Source: Bacteroidota bacterium
GTDB lineage: Bacteria > Bacteroidota > Bacteroidia > Bacteroidales > GCA-2748055
NCBI GenBank assembly: GCA_024640885.1
Contig: JAHEEC010000019.1
Location: forward strand, 1 to 54,106
Direction of reading: 5' to 3'
DNA: 54,106 bases
Shown piece after piece: positions 33,604-42,753 of this stretch. The notes under the pieces were generated by a model. The model searched no databases. It was not told the origin of the DNA and saw only the letters and a list, made by a program, of their open reading frames with translations. Made by a program: the position numbers and the translations under genes. Every line of letters starts with the position of its first letter. The stretch's first letter is position 1.

Positions 33604-35820
33604 ATGAAAAGCCTCATCCTTGCCTCAAACCTACTTCCGGTTCATATTAAATGGCAGGATGAGAGTTACCTGATCAAAAAGTCGGACGAACAAACCATCT
33701 CCGGGCTCCAGAACTTTTACAAGGCATTTCACCCAAAGTGGGTGGGTCACACGGGTTTCGAGAATCACGATTTCACTCCGGAGGAGATGGGGATGCTCGA
33801 GCGCAAGCTTGAGCCCTTCAACTGTATCCCTGTATTTCCAAAGGCCAGGGACCATAATCTTTTTCTCCATGGATTCTCCCGGAACACCATCTGGCCTCTT
33901 TTCCATTACTTTACAGAGAACGTCACCTACAGCGAAATTTCCTGGAAATCCTATGTGAAGATCAATCGCCTTTATGCCGAAAAGATCCTCCAGATCATCA
34001 ATGACGGGGATATTCTATGGATCCATGATTATCACCTCATGCTTCTGCCCCAGATGATCCGAGAGCAGAAACCGGGTATCTCCATCGGACTGTTTATCCA
34101 TATTCCCTTCCCCTCCTTTGAACTGTTCAGGCTCCTTCCCTGGCGGCAGGAGGTGATCGAAGGCATCCTGGGAGCTGACCTGATCGGGTTCCAGATCTAT
34201 GACCACGTAAGGCACTTTATGAGTTCAGTAAGAAGGCTGATGGGAGTGGATTCGGTTTTTAACCAGATCTCCATTGGTGAACGTACCCTGAAGGTGGATG
34301 TATTCCCCAAAGGCATAAACTATAACAGGTTCCGCAACAAGGCTTTGTCGATCCACAGCAACAGGGCTGCTCCGTCGGTCATCCAGGAGGAAATGAGGTT
34401 GTTCAAGGAATCGGGACACCTTGAAAAACTCATTATCTCCATTGATAAACTGGATTACACCAAGGGGATCCCCCAGCGCATCAGGGCTTTTGAACGGTTC
34501 TTACAGACCTACCCCGAATACCAGGGGAGGGTGAGCCTGATCATACAGGCCATCCCGTCGGGCGAGACCAGTGAATCGTTCTTTAATCTGAAGAGCAAGG
34601 TGGATGAGCTGGTGGGCAGGATCAACGGCAATTACGGAAGAATCACATGGACCCCCATCAGGTATTTGAACCAGGAGTTTTCCATGGATGAACGCATCGA
34701 CCTCTATTCCCTTTCGGATATCGCTTTGATCCTCCCCTTAAGGGATGGGATGAACCTGGTTGCAAAGGAGTTCGTCGCCTCCAGGCATAACGGTCACGGG
34801 GTTCTGATTCTGAGTGAACTTGCTGGAGCCTCCAAGGAACTGCATGAAGCCCTGCTGGTCAATCCCAATAACCTGGACGAAATCGCTGAAGCCCTCAAAT
34901 TGGCCATTGAAATGCCTGAGGATGAACAGGTAAGAAGAAATACGGTGATGATGCAGAGGCTTCAACGATACACCGTGGAGCGGTGGGCCAACGAATTCAT
35001 AAGGAGCCTGGAGAGTGTCAAGGAGCTGCAGCAGGTAAACCTGACCAGAAAGATCAATATCACCCGCCAGAAGCACATTGTAGGCTGTTACAGGGAAGCG
35101 AACCGTCGGATTCTCTTCCTCGATTATGACGGGACCCTCTCCTGGTTTAAAAAGGATCCTGAAGATGCAAAGCCCGATGAACAGCTCTACAGCATCCTTC
35201 GGGAACTTACCCTGGATGAGAAGAATACTGTGGTGATCATCAGCGGAAGGGACAAGGAGACCCTGGGAAGGTGGTTCAACCGGGAGTGGAAAATCCATTT
35301 CATCGCTGAACACGGGGTGTGGCTTCGAGAGCCGGGAGGTAAATGGCACATGATGGAACAGATCGGAAATGAGTGGAAGGATTCCATACAGCCACTGCTT
35401 GAATACTATGTGGATCAAACCCCTCGTACCTTCATTGAAGAGAAGAATTTTTCCCTGGTGTGGCATTACAGGAATGCGGATCCAGACCTTGGCATGCAGC
35501 GGGCCTGGGAGCTGAAGGATGAGCTTCGAACCCTTACTTCAAACCTGAACCTGGAGATCATGGACGGTGACAAAGTCCTTGAGATCAAGCACTCGGGCAT
35601 CAATAAGGGAAGGGCCGCATTGCAGAAAATGGGAGATGAGAAGTATGGATTTATTTTTGCGGTGGGTGACGACTGGACCGATGAATATACCTTTGACGCC
35701 ATGCCTGAAGGAGCGTTCACTGTAAAAGTGGGTACCAAGGCCACCAAGGCCGCATTTTATATTGAGAGTGTGGAGTTGGTGAGGGAGCTGTTGTGCCGGT
35801 TCAGAAAGGAGAAGTGCTGA
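33604..35820 (+). CDS. Bifunctional trehalose-6-phosphate synthase/phosphatase (OtsA-OtsB fusion)
   Basis: 738 residues. Residues about 1-475 are GT20 trehalose-6-phosphate synthase (UDP-glucose plus glucose 6-phosphate): SNLLPVHIKW, HDYHLMLLPQMI, HIPFPSFELFRLLPWR, and LPLRDGMNLVAKEFVA. Residues about 500-738 are the OtsB HAD phosphatase: LFLDYDGTLSWF (Asp507 and Asp509), VIISGRDKETL, and GDDWTDEYTF. The fusion makes trehalose from central sugars without a separate OtsB. Transcribed away from the HAD-GH65 gene. The stop codon overlaps the next ATG by one base, so the amidotransferase gene is translationally coupled. Confidence 0.96.
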   Translation: MKSLILASNLLPVHIKWQDESYLIKKSDEQTISGLQNFYKAFHPKWVGHTGFENHDFTPEEMGMLERKLEPFNCIPVFPKARDHNLFLHGFSRNTIWPLFHYFTENVTYSEISWKSYVKINRLYAEKILQIINDGDILWIHDYHLMLLPQMIREQKPGISIGLFIHIPFPSFELFRLLPWRQEVIEGILGADLIGFQIYDHVRHFMSSVRRLMGVDSVFNQISIGERTLKVDVFPKGINYNRFRNKALSIHSNRAAPSVIQEEMRLFKESGHLEKLIISIDKLDYTKGIPQRIRAFERFLQTYPEYQGRVSLIIQAIPSGETSESFFNLKSKVDELVGRINGNYGRITWTPIRYLNQEFSMDERIDLYSLSDIALILPLRDGMNLVAKEFVASRHNGHGVLILSELAGASKELHEALLVNPNNLDEIAEALKLAIEMPEDEQVRRNTVMMQRLQRYTVERWANEFIRSLESVKELQQVNLTRKINITRQKHIVGCYREANRRILFLDYDGTLSWFKKDPEDAKPDEQLYSILRELTLDEKNTVVIISGRDKETLGRWFNREWKIHFIAEHGVWLREPGGKWHMMEQIGNEWKDSIQPLLEYYVDQTPRTFIEEKNFSLVWHYRNADPDLGMQRAWELKDELRTLTSNLNLEIMDGDKVLEIKHSGINKGRAALQKMGDEKYGFIFAVGDDWTDEYTFDAMPEGAFTVKVGTKATKAAFYIESVELVRELLCRFRKEKC

Positions 35821-36530
35821 TGCCGGGGCCATTGCAAATCAGGTGCTTCATGCATGTCCCCTTCGAAGGCCCCGGGATCATCCTCCATTGGATTCGGGAA
35901 AACAGGCATCTCATTGAATTCACCCGGTTCTATGATGGTGATGCGCTGCCGTCAGTCACGGATGTGGACCTGCTCCTGGTCATGGGGGGATCCATGAATC
36001 TGTATGATTATCACGTTTACCCATGGTTGAGTGAGGAAGTTGATTGGGTCGCCGGGTTCATCCGGTCAGGGAAGCCGGTCCTTGGTATTTGCCTTGGGGC
36101 ACAAATTATTGCAGCGGCCCTGGGTGCTGAGGTCTATCCGGGAAAACGAAAAGAGATCGGGTGGCATAACGTACAGTTTCTGCCTTCACTGGGAGAGTTC
36201 CGCATATGGGAAAGTCTCCCGGCCGCACGCAAAGTGCTGCACTGGCACGGGGACACCTTCTCCATTCCCGGGGGTGCGGTCCGCATTGCTGAATCAAATG
36301 CTTTTCCCAACCAGGGTTTCATCTTCAACGAAAGGGTGATCGCACTTCAGTTTCACCTGGAGACCACCCTGGTGTCCCTGCGGGAACTGGTTGACAACTG
36401 CCGCGCGGACCTTCAACCCGGGGACTCCGTCCAGACCGAAGCAGAGATTCTTAGTGAAGGGAAGAGTTATCTGGCCAACCACAATTTGATGTTCCGTCTT
36501 CTTGATTATCTTAGTGGCTTAATTTCGTGA
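35820..36530 (+). CDS. Class I glutamine amidotransferase (GMP synthase-like)
   Basis: 236 residues from the ATG at 35820. Triad: nucleophile Cys91 in VLGICLGAQIIA, then His and Glu in LQFHLETT (about 178-182). The fold is that of GMP synthase glutaminase domains, but no synthetase domain is attached. Members of this free-standing group often have unknown partners, or act as gamma-glutamyl hydrolases. The one-base TGATG overlap with the OtsA-OtsB gene suggests translational coupling, although no chemistry linking the two is obvious. Confidence 0.88.
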   Translation: MPGPLQIRCFMHVPFEGPGIILHWIRENRHLIEFTRFYDGDALPSVTDVDLLLVMGGSMNLYDYHVYPWLSEEVDWVAGFIRSGKPVLGICLGAQIIAAALGAEVYPGKRKEIGWHNVQFLPSLGEFRIWESLPAARKVLHWHGDTFSIPGGAVRIAESNAFPNQGFIFNERVIALQFHLETTLVSLRELVDNCRADLQPGDSVQTEAEILSEGKSYLANHNLMFRLLDYLSGLIS

Positions 36531-36558
36531 CAACCGTTTTTTAATTGCATTATCCAGC

Positions 36559-38727
36559 ATGAGATCATTCCCTCTGATTCTCGGTGCATGCCTGTTGGTA
36601 TGCATTCAATCCCTCATGGGACAGGCCGGCCCGGTGAACCGGGACTCCTACCGGCTCCAGGCGAAACTTACAGATCAACCCATCGTGGTGGACGGGATCC
36701 TCGACGAGGCCATCTGGTCCGTGGCCGAAAAAACCACGCCCTTTTTCCGGATCCAACCCATCGATACCGGTTATGCAAAAGCGCAGACCGAAGTGATGGT
36801 AGCCTATGATGATGCCTATATATACATGGGTATTATCAACTATGATCCCTCCCCTGGAAAGCGGCCCGCCGAATCGTACCGGAGGGACTGGAGTTTCAAT
36901 AAGAACGATAACTTTTTTGCAGCCATTGATACTTACAACGACCAGACCAATGGTTTTGCTTTCGGTGTGAACGCCGTGGGAGGTCAATGGGATGGGATGC
37001 AGTCAAACGGGGGAAAGGTGGCCAATGAATGGGATGGAAAATGGTATTCGGCGGTCCAGAATTATGAGGATTACTGGGTGGCCGAATTTAAAATCCCATT
37101 CCGGACCATTCGGTACAATGATGGAGATACCCAATGGGGCATCAACTTCAGCCGGCTGGACCTGAAGACCAATGAAAAATCATCCTGGGCCCCGGTTCCC
37201 AGGCAATTTGCCTCTGCCACCCTGGCCTTCACCGGCACTTTGAGCTTTGAGAGCCCTCTTCCCAAATCGGGGGTCAGGGTTTCTCTGATCCCCTATTTGC
37301 TGGGCCAGGCCACACACGAAAAAGAGGCCGGTGACCCCATCGATTACAAAGCCAATGCGGGATTGGATGCCAAAGTGATCCTCTCCACCTCCATGAACCT
37401 GGATGTGACCATCAACCCTGACTACTCCCAGGTGGAAGTGGACCGGCAGGTAACAAACCTTGACCGGTTCGAACTCTATTTTCCGGAAAAGCGGAAGTTC
37501 TTCCTCGAGAACAGCGACCTTTTCGCCAACCTGGGAACCGAAACGGTGAGACCCTTCTTCTCCCGCAGGATCGGACTGAACTCCCCCGTCATTGCAGGGG
37601 CCAGGCTCAGCGGTAACGCCGGGGAAAACTGGAGGGTCGGTCTGATGAATATGCAGACCGGGATCAAGGACCTGAATTCGGCCGATAACTTCAGTGTGGC
37701 CGTATTGCAGCGCAAGGTACTCAGCCGCTCCAATGTGGGGATCTTTCTGACCAACAAGCAGGTGGTTGCCACACCCGATGATACGGCATTCAACGCTTAT
37801 CAGTTTAACCGGGTCGCAGGAGCAGAGTTCAACTTTGCCAGTGCCGATAACAACTGGACCGGGAAGGTCTTTTACCACCAGTCCTTCAGCCCGGGCCCCG
37901 AGGGCAACCGATTTGCCACTGCAGGGATGATCAAATATGCGACCCAGCAGTTTACGGCCGGGTTGAATCAATCCTATGTGGGAGGCAATTACCTGGCCGA
38001 GATGGGATTTGTGAGGCGAAAAGGATACCACCAGACCAATCCCACCTTAGGCTATCAATTCTTCCCCAATTCGAAAAGGGTAACCAGTCACGGCCCCTCC
38101 ATGAAAGCTGACTTCTATTTTGAACCCGATCTGACCCTCACCGACCGGGAGGTGGATCTGAGTTATTCGCTGACCTGGGTGGATCGAAGCATGATCTCGG
38201 CCGGGCTTGAATCAGGTTACCTGATGCTTCTGGAACCCTTCGATCCAACCAATACCGGTGGAGTAATGATTCCCGCCGGCACAGAGTTCAACTGGACGGA
38301 GGTCGTTCTTTCTTATCTCTCTACCCAGAGACGACTCTTCACATTTACAGCGGAGGGACGCTATGGCGGATTTTATGGAGGTACAAGGGCCAGCTTCCTA
38401 ACCGAGATGAACTACCGGGTTCAGCCTTACGGAAGCCTTTCTTTGGTCGCCTCATACAACCGGGTTTTGCTGCCAGAGCCTTATACCAGCATGGACCTGG
38501 TGCTGGTGGGACCCAAGCTCGACATCACCTTTACAGAGACTCTCTTCTTCACCACTTTTGTGCAGTACAACAACCAGATCGACAACGTAAATGTAAACAT
38601 GAGGTTCCAGTGGCGCTTTGCCCCGGTTTCGGATCTCTATATTGTCTATACCGAGAACTCCTACCCCACCGGTCTGCGCACCAAGAACCGTGGGATCGTG
38701 CTGAAGCTCTCCTACTGGATCAATTAA
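36559..38727 (+). CDS. DUF5916 outer-membrane protein with CBM9-like N-terminal domain
   Basis: 722 residues with a signal peptide (LILGACLLVCIQSLMGQ). Residues about 30-215 match a carbohydrate-binding-module-9-like domain (QPIVVDGILDEAIWSVAEKTTPFF, YDDAYIYMGIINYD). The rest, about 220-722, is the DUF5916 region, rich in alternating aromatic strands and ending in a typical outer-membrane beta-barrel strand (GIVLKLSYWIN). Residues 290-330 carry NPDYSQVEVDRQVTNLDRFELYFPEKR, a family hallmark. Function unknown; likely an outer-membrane channel or binding protein. Confidence 0.9.
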   Translation: MRSFPLILGACLLVCIQSLMGQAGPVNRDSYRLQAKLTDQPIVVDGILDEAIWSVAEKTTPFFRIQPIDTGYAKAQTEVMVAYDDAYIYMGIINYDPSPGKRPAESYRRDWSFNKNDNFFAAIDTYNDQTNGFAFGVNAVGGQWDGMQSNGGKVANEWDGKWYSAVQNYEDYWVAEFKIPFRTIRYNDGDTQWGINFSRLDLKTNEKSSWAPVPRQFASATLAFTGTLSFESPLPKSGVRVSLIPYLLGQATHEKEAGDPIDYKANAGLDAKVILSTSMNLDVTINPDYSQVEVDRQVTNLDRFELYFPEKRKFFLENSDLFANLGTETVRPFFSRRIGLNSPVIAGARLSGNAGENWRVGLMNMQTGIKDLNSADNFSVAVLQRKVLSRSNVGIFLTNKQVVATPDDTAFNAYQFNRVAGAEFNFASADNNWTGKVFYHQSFSPGPEGNRFATAGMIKYATQQFTAGLNQSYVGGNYLAEMGFVRRKGYHQTNPTLGYQFFPNSKRVTSHGPSMKADFYFEPDLTLTDREVDLSYSLTWVDRSMISAGLESGYLMLLEPFDPTNTGGVMIPAGTEFNWTEVVLSYLSTQRRLFTFTAEGRYGGFYGGTRASFLTEMNYRVQPYGSLSLVASYNRVLLPEPYTSMDLVLVGPKLDITFTETLFFTTFVQYNNQIDNVNVNMRFQWRFAPVSDLYIVYTENSYPTGLRTKNRGIVLKLSYWIN

Positions 38728-39776
38728 AAGTTGCCGCTGTCCACATCCCTGATGAATCTCACCAGGCCATCGAAATAGCTCTTCTGATCGTCAAACTGTG
38801 AGAGGTGGCTTCCATTGGGGCAAAACAGGAAACGTCCCCTCCCCACCTGTTCCGACATCCACTTCATATGGTCCGGATCCATGGTGTCATATTTGCTTCC
38901 GATCACCAGGGTGGGGACGGTGATCATGGGAAGATCCCCTGACCGGTCCCAGTACTTTAACGTGGCATCTCCAGTGATGCCAAACTCACTGTATCCCTGC
39001 ATATACACATACACCTCGGAATTCATGTGCTTGAATGCCCGGTTCACCTGTTCGGGCCATTGCTCCACAGGCATCCTGAGCAGGTGTGCAGGATAGTGGG
39101 AACTCATCAGCAACTCCATGTACCTTGGATTCCCAAAATCATTGTTTGCTTCAATTTCCAGTACCTCTGCGTAAAGGGCCGGATCCATCTGGGGCCCCAG
39201 CACTTCCTGTGCATAGCGGTTGTAGTCGGGACAACTTGACATCATATTGGAGATTACCAGGCCCTTGAGATTTTCCTGGTATTTGAGGGCGTACTCCATG
39301 GCAAGGATCCCTCCCCATGACTGGCCCAGCAGAAAGAAATTGCTGCTGTCCAGGTGCAGGGCAAGGCGCACTTGCTCCACCTCTTCCACAAAACGCCCGG
39401 TGGTCCACAAGCTTGTATCTGAGGGCTGGTCACTGTAATAGGACCCCAGCTGGTCGTAATAGATATATTCGATCCCTTCGGAAGGAAAATATCCGTCAAA
39501 ACATTCGAACACTTCATGGGTGCCTCCGGGCCCCCCGTGAAGCAAAAGAACCTTCATGCGGGGATTGGTCCCTACCCTTTTGGTCCATACCCGGTACTCT
39601 CCCAGTGGAGTGGAAACAGGAATCATCCTGATCCCCCCGGTAAACTGGTCATCCCGGCTGGAAAAATCCAGGTACCCCCCCGGTGCATCCGATTTGCCAT
39701 GGGGGTCGGATGGGGGGTTCGAACATCCAAAAAGGATTGAAAATAAAAGTGCATGGAAAATCATTGCTTTTTTCAT
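38724..39776 (-). CDS. Proline iminopeptidase-like alpha/beta hydrolase, lipoprotein
   Basis: 350 residues from the ATG at 39776, which gives a clean lipoprotein signal (MIFHALLFSILFGCSN); an ATG 39 bases upstream would add a leader before it. Peptidase family S33 fold: oxyanion LLLHGGPGGTHE, nucleophile GQSWGG, acid in IGSKYDTMDP, and His in NGSHLSQFDD. Family members remove N-terminal proline; an envelope location here suggests peptide uptake or turnover. The stop overlaps the end of the convergent DUF5916 gene by 4 bases. Confidence 0.9.
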   Translation of the reverse strand: MKKAMIFHALLFSILFGCSNPPSDPHGKSDAPGGYLDFSSRDDQFTGGIRMIPVSTPLGEYRVWTKRVGTNPRMKVLLLHGGPGGTHEVFECFDGYFPSEGIEYIYYDQLGSYYSDQPSDTSLWTTGRFVEEVEQVRLALHLDSSNFFLLGQSWGGILAMEYALKYQENLKGLVISNMMSSCPDYNRYAQEVLGPQMDPALYAEVLEIEANNDFGNPRYMELLMSSHYPAHLLRMPVEQWPEQVNRAFKHMNSEVYVYMQGYSEFGITGDATLKYWDRSGDLPMITVPTLVIGSKYDTMDPDHMKWMSEQVGRGRFLFCPNGSHLSQFDDQKSYFDGLVRFIRDVDSGNF

Positions 39777-39840
39777 CTCACTCAGGATTTTGAAGTGTGG
39801 TTCTGCGATCTGCAATGATCTAAAACTATCGCTTTTCCTT

Positions 39841-39848
39841 CAAATTTA
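39841..39848 (-). promoter_or_regulatory. -7 element for the S33 hydrolase gene
   Basis: Minus-strand TAAATTTG is an exact TAnnTTTG match, 64 bases before the hydrolase ATG at 39776 and just after the trxB stop, so the hydrolase gene probably has its own promoter. Confidence 0.4.
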
Positions 39849-39865
39849 AAATACCGGGGTAGTGT

Positions 39866-40786
39866 TTATGATCTCAAAAATTCTGCAACACCAAGCGCGG
39901 CAATGGTCCCGTCGGCCACTGCAGTGGTCACCTGCCGGTACTTCTTGGGAATGCAATCGCCCGCTGCAAAGACACCGGGAATGCTTGTTCTCAGTGACTC
40001 ATCCACCACAATCTCCTGTTTTTCGTTCAGGGGAACGATTCCACTCAACATGCGGGTATTGGGCACATAGCCAATAAATACAAATACCCCATCCACCTTC
40101 AATTCCGACCGGTGCCCGGAAGGGAGGTGCTCCACGGTAACCTCCCTGACCACCCCATTTCCAGAGATCTCCCGAAGCTCAGATTCCATAATGAACCTGA
40201 TTTTCGGGTTTTTACCCGCCTCATCGATGGCGTGCCGGAACCCCTGGAAATGATCAAATTGGTGGACGATGGTGACCTCTTCTGCATAATTGGTCAGGGC
40301 AACGGCCTCTTCAAGGGCCGAGTTCCCTCCCCCCACCACCGCGACGCGCTTCCCGGTAAAAAAGTCCCCGTCACAGGTGGCACAATAGGAGATGCCGCTT
40401 CCCCTGAAGCTATCCTCACCGGGGATCCCCAGTGGACGGGGTTTGCCTCCAGGGGCCAGGATGACAGCCCTGGAGCGGAACACCCGACCGTCCTCCAATA
40501 CAATCCGCTTGATCTCACCTTCAAGATCGTAGGTTGTGATCCTGATGTTGGATTTTATGATACATCCGAAATCCCGGGCCTGCTTTTTCATGGTCGCCGC
40601 CAGCTCATATCCGCGGGTGGTCTCCACTCCCGGGTAATTGGCGATCTCATTGGTGAGGACCATCTGTCCCCCAACTGCGCCCTCATTAAGGATCAGTGTA
40701 GAAAGCCGGGCCCTTGAACTGTAGATCCCTGCTGAGAGACCTGCAGCCCCGGCTCCGGCTATAATTACATCAAATACTTCCTCCAT
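39866..40786 (-). CDS. trxB: Thioredoxin-disulfide reductase
   Basis: 306 residues. Flavoprotein that uses NADPH to reduce thioredoxin-like proteins. FAD motif IIAGAGAAGLSAGIYSSR near residues 8-25, redox pair Cys135-Cys138 in ISYCATCDGDFF, NADPH-binding VAVVGGGNSALEEA (about 148-161), and the C-terminal GVFAAGDCIPKKYRQ FAD motif. The atypical thioredoxin-like gene lies 9 bases upstream in the same operon, so that protein may be its partner. Confidence 0.96.
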   Translation of the reverse strand: MEEVFDVIIAGAGAAGLSAGIYSSRARLSTLILNEGAVGGQMVLTNEIANYPGVETTRGYELAATMKKQARDFGCIIKSNIRITTYDLEGEIKRIVLEDGRVFRSRAVILAPGGKPRPLGIPGEDSFRGSGISYCATCDGDFFTGKRVAVVGGGNSALEEAVALTNYAEEVTIVHQFDHFQGFRHAIDEAGKNPKIRFIMESELREISGNGVVREVTVEHLPSGHRSELKVDGVFVFIGYVPNTRMLSGIVPLNEKQEIVVDESLRTSIPGVFAAGDCIPKKYRQVTTAVADGTIAALGVAEFLRS

Positions 40787-40795
40787 CCGACAAGG

Positions 40796-41164
40796 CTATG
40801 CTTTTTCCACTCCCGATCCGACCAGGTAATTATCCAGGACACTGGTAACCTGCGCCATGCTCTGGATGCTGGTGGTGGCATGTGCCACTTTGCCATTTTT
40901 ATAGTACATGGTAAAGGGAAGGCCCATGAAACCCCTGCACTCAGGTGCATTGCGAATGATCCCTGCTTCAGGCGAATCGAATGCCATCACTGCAAATTTA
41001 ATATCGGGTTTCTCCTCCTCAAGCTCTTCCATGATCTCATACACGGGCATGCACATGGGGCCCATGCGTCCGCAGCAGACCATGACATTCTCATGTTCGG
41101 CAATGATCTGTTCGAGTTCACTGGCACTTTCAATTTCTTGCAGGTTGGTACGTAACATTTTCAT
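40796..41164 (-). CDS. Atypical thioredoxin-like protein without a CXXC
   Basis: 122 residues (or 120 from the second ATG at 41158). Thioredoxin fold by its C-terminal half: KFAVMAFDSPEAGIIRNAPECRGFMGLPFTMYYKNGKVAH, where LPF corresponds to the cis-proline loop and YKNGK to the usual FKNG. At the active-site position it reads VCCGRMGPMCMPVYE: Cys30, Cys31 and Cys38, with no CXXC. Alternative cysteine pairs or a non-redox role are possible. Co-operonic with trxB; divergent from a Crp/Fnr regulator. Confidence 0.88.
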   Translation of the reverse strand: MKMLRTNLQEIESASELEQIIAEHENVMVCCGRMGPMCMPVYEIMEELEEEKPDIKFAVMAFDSPEAGIIRNAPECRGFMGLPFTMYYKNGKVAHATTSIQSMAQVTSVLDNYLVGSGVEKA

Positions 41165-41329
41165 GATGATAAAATCTTTTATGGGTTTATTATAATTTTT
41201 TCATGTCGGGGCAAAGGTCCCGGTTTTACAAAAAATACCCATGGAAGCCGGATTGCAATGGGACAGGAAATTTGTTGCCATTTTTCAATTTTTTTACAGC
41301 GGCCGGCTGAGAAGAAGATGCCAATCCAC

Positions 41330-41337
41330 TATCTTTG
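41330..41337 (+). promoter_or_regulatory. -7 element for the Crp/Fnr gene, implying a very short leader
   Basis: TATCTTTG matches TAnnTTTG exactly and ends 7 bases before the ATG at 41345. If that ATG is used the mRNA would be leaderless; if translation starts at the in-frame ATG at 41369 the leader is about 25 bases. Confidence 0.5.
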
Positions 41338-41344
41338 AGCCATC

Positions 41345-42064
41345 ATGAATCCGAATCACGCCTCGCGAATGCCAAACCAGAAGCAGCCTCAGAAAGACCC
41401 CGGGAGAAAAGCAGAACCAGATTGCTTTCACCTCATATCCCCCGAAGCACTTGAATCGATTCATGAAAAAAGGACCCAGTTATCCTACGAGAAAGATGAG
41501 CATATTTTCAAACAGGGAGCTTTAGCACCGCACGTGCTTTTCATCCAGTCGGGACTTGTGAAGGTCTACCTTCACACAGGTCCCGGTAAACACCTGAATC
41601 TCTGGATTGCCAGGAGCGGTGATTTTCTCGCATTCTCCACCATCTTCGGTGCAGAATTATACCCCTATTCTGCTTCAGCTCTTAAAGACTCAGATTTGTT
41701 GATGATCGATAAGAACAGCCTGAAGGGACTGCTTCGGACCAATCCGGAATTTGCCCTCCGGATCACTTCCAGGAACCAGGGAACCGAGAATCACCTGCTG
41801 GAAATTCTGACCAATCTCTCATACAAACAGATGCGTGGTAAGCTGGCATCTTCTCTTCTCTATCTTTCCTCCGAGGAGTTTCTGAAGGAAGAGATCTTCA
41901 ATTACCTCAGCCGCCAGGATATTGCCGATTTTGCTTCCATCTCCACCGAGAGTGTGGTCAGGTTCCTGAAAGAGTTCGAAAAAGAGGGGATCCTGGCCCT
42001 TGACGGGAAACAAATTGTCATTACTGATCCGCAGAAGCTGTCTGTCATCAGCAAAACCGGCTGA
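41345..42064 (+). CDS. Crp/Fnr-family transcription regulator
   Basis: 239 residues (231 if the ATG at 41369 is used). N-terminal cyclic-nucleotide-binding-like beta roll at about 40-140 (LSYEKDEHIFKQGALAPHVLFIQSGLVKVYLHTG) and a C-terminal helix-turn-helix at about 185-225 (LSRQDIADFASISTESVVRFLKEFEKEGIL). No N-terminal cysteine cluster for an iron-sulfur centre is seen; one cysteine (in DCFHLISP) precedes the roll. Divergent from the thioredoxin-like/trxB pair, so it may regulate redox genes. Confidence 0.92.
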   Translation: MNPNHASRMPNQKQPQKDPGRKAEPDCFHLISPEALESIHEKRTQLSYEKDEHIFKQGALAPHVLFIQSGLVKVYLHTGPGKHLNLWIARSGDFLAFSTIFGAELYPYSASALKDSDLLMIDKNSLKGLLRTNPEFALRITSRNQGTENHLLEILTNLSYKQMRGKLASSLLYLSSEEFLKEEIFNYLSRQDIADFASISTESVVRFLKEFEKEGILALDGKQIVITDPQKLSVISKTG

Positions 42065-42093
42065 TCACCGAACATGCGGTAAACTTTCCAGCC

Positions 42094-42753
42094 ATGAAAC
42101 AGAAATTATACCCCGATTCGGGGATCGAGCTAAATCCATTCATTTCCAAACATTATGACGGGATCCTTGCCGTGGCCTCCATGGGCCGTTTCCCCAGGGC
42201 CCTCAAAAGTGCCATCGGACATATGGAAATTCAACCGGGGGACAGCATACTTGACCTGGGATGTGGAACAGGCTATAACTCCCAGCAGATGGCAGAATCA
42301 CTGGACTCCACAGGAAGGGTTCTCGGGCTTGATATTTCAGAAGAGATGGCCGGACAGTTCGAGAAAAGGTTTGCCGGTGATCACAGGCTCACTTTTAAGA
42401 ATCAGCGGATCGATCTTCCATTCTCGCTGGACAGGAAATTTACCAAAGTATTCATCAGTTTTGTGATCCATGGATTTCCCCATGAAGTCAGACAGGTGAT
42501 AATTCAAAATGCGAGGAGCCACCTGTTACCGGGTGGCTCCTTCTTCATTCTTGACTTCGCCGAATTTGACATGGACCTGATGCCCCCATTGCACCGTTCC
42601 ATTTTCAAAGCCGTTGAATGCAAATATGCCTTTGATTATATCAAGCGAGACTGGAAATCAATTTTAAGGGGATATGGCTTCAACCAGTTTCATGAATACC
42701 ACTTCCTTCGAAGTTACGTAAGGTTGCTTGAAGCCACCCAAATCCCTGATTGA
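42094..42753 (+). CDS. Class I SAM-dependent methyltransferase
   Basis: 219 residues. SAM-binding motif I ILDLGCGTGYNSQQM at about residues 52-66, then VLGLDISEEMAGQFEKRF (motif II) and LPGGSFFILDFAEF (post motif). The arrangement resembles UbiE/MenG-like small-molecule methyltransferases, but substrate cannot be told. It follows the Crp/Fnr gene by 29 bases and could share its transcript. Its stop meets the convergent gene inside a 14-base palindrome. Confidence 0.88.
   Translation: MKQKLYPDSGIELNPFISKHYDGILAVASMGRFPRALKSAIGHMEIQPGDSILDLGCGTGYNSQQMAESLDSTGRVLGLDISEEMAGQFEKRFAGDHRLTFKNQRIDLPFSLDRKFTKVFISFVIHGFPHEVRQVIIQNARSHLLPGGSFFILDFAEFDMDLMPPLHRSIFKAVECKYAFDYIKRDWKSILRGYGFNQFHEYHFLRSYVRLLEATQIPD

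Noticed and set aside
34738..35466. 242-codon open frame antisense to the OtsA-OtsB gene
   Set aside because: It overlaps conserved GT20 and HAD motifs on the other strand, and the translation has no recognisable domain.
37180..38031. 283-codon open frame antisense to the DUF5916 gene
   Set aside because: It lies fully inside a well-supported plus-strand gene, its translation is compositionally odd and matches no family, and no start signals were seen. It is a shadow of the coding strand.
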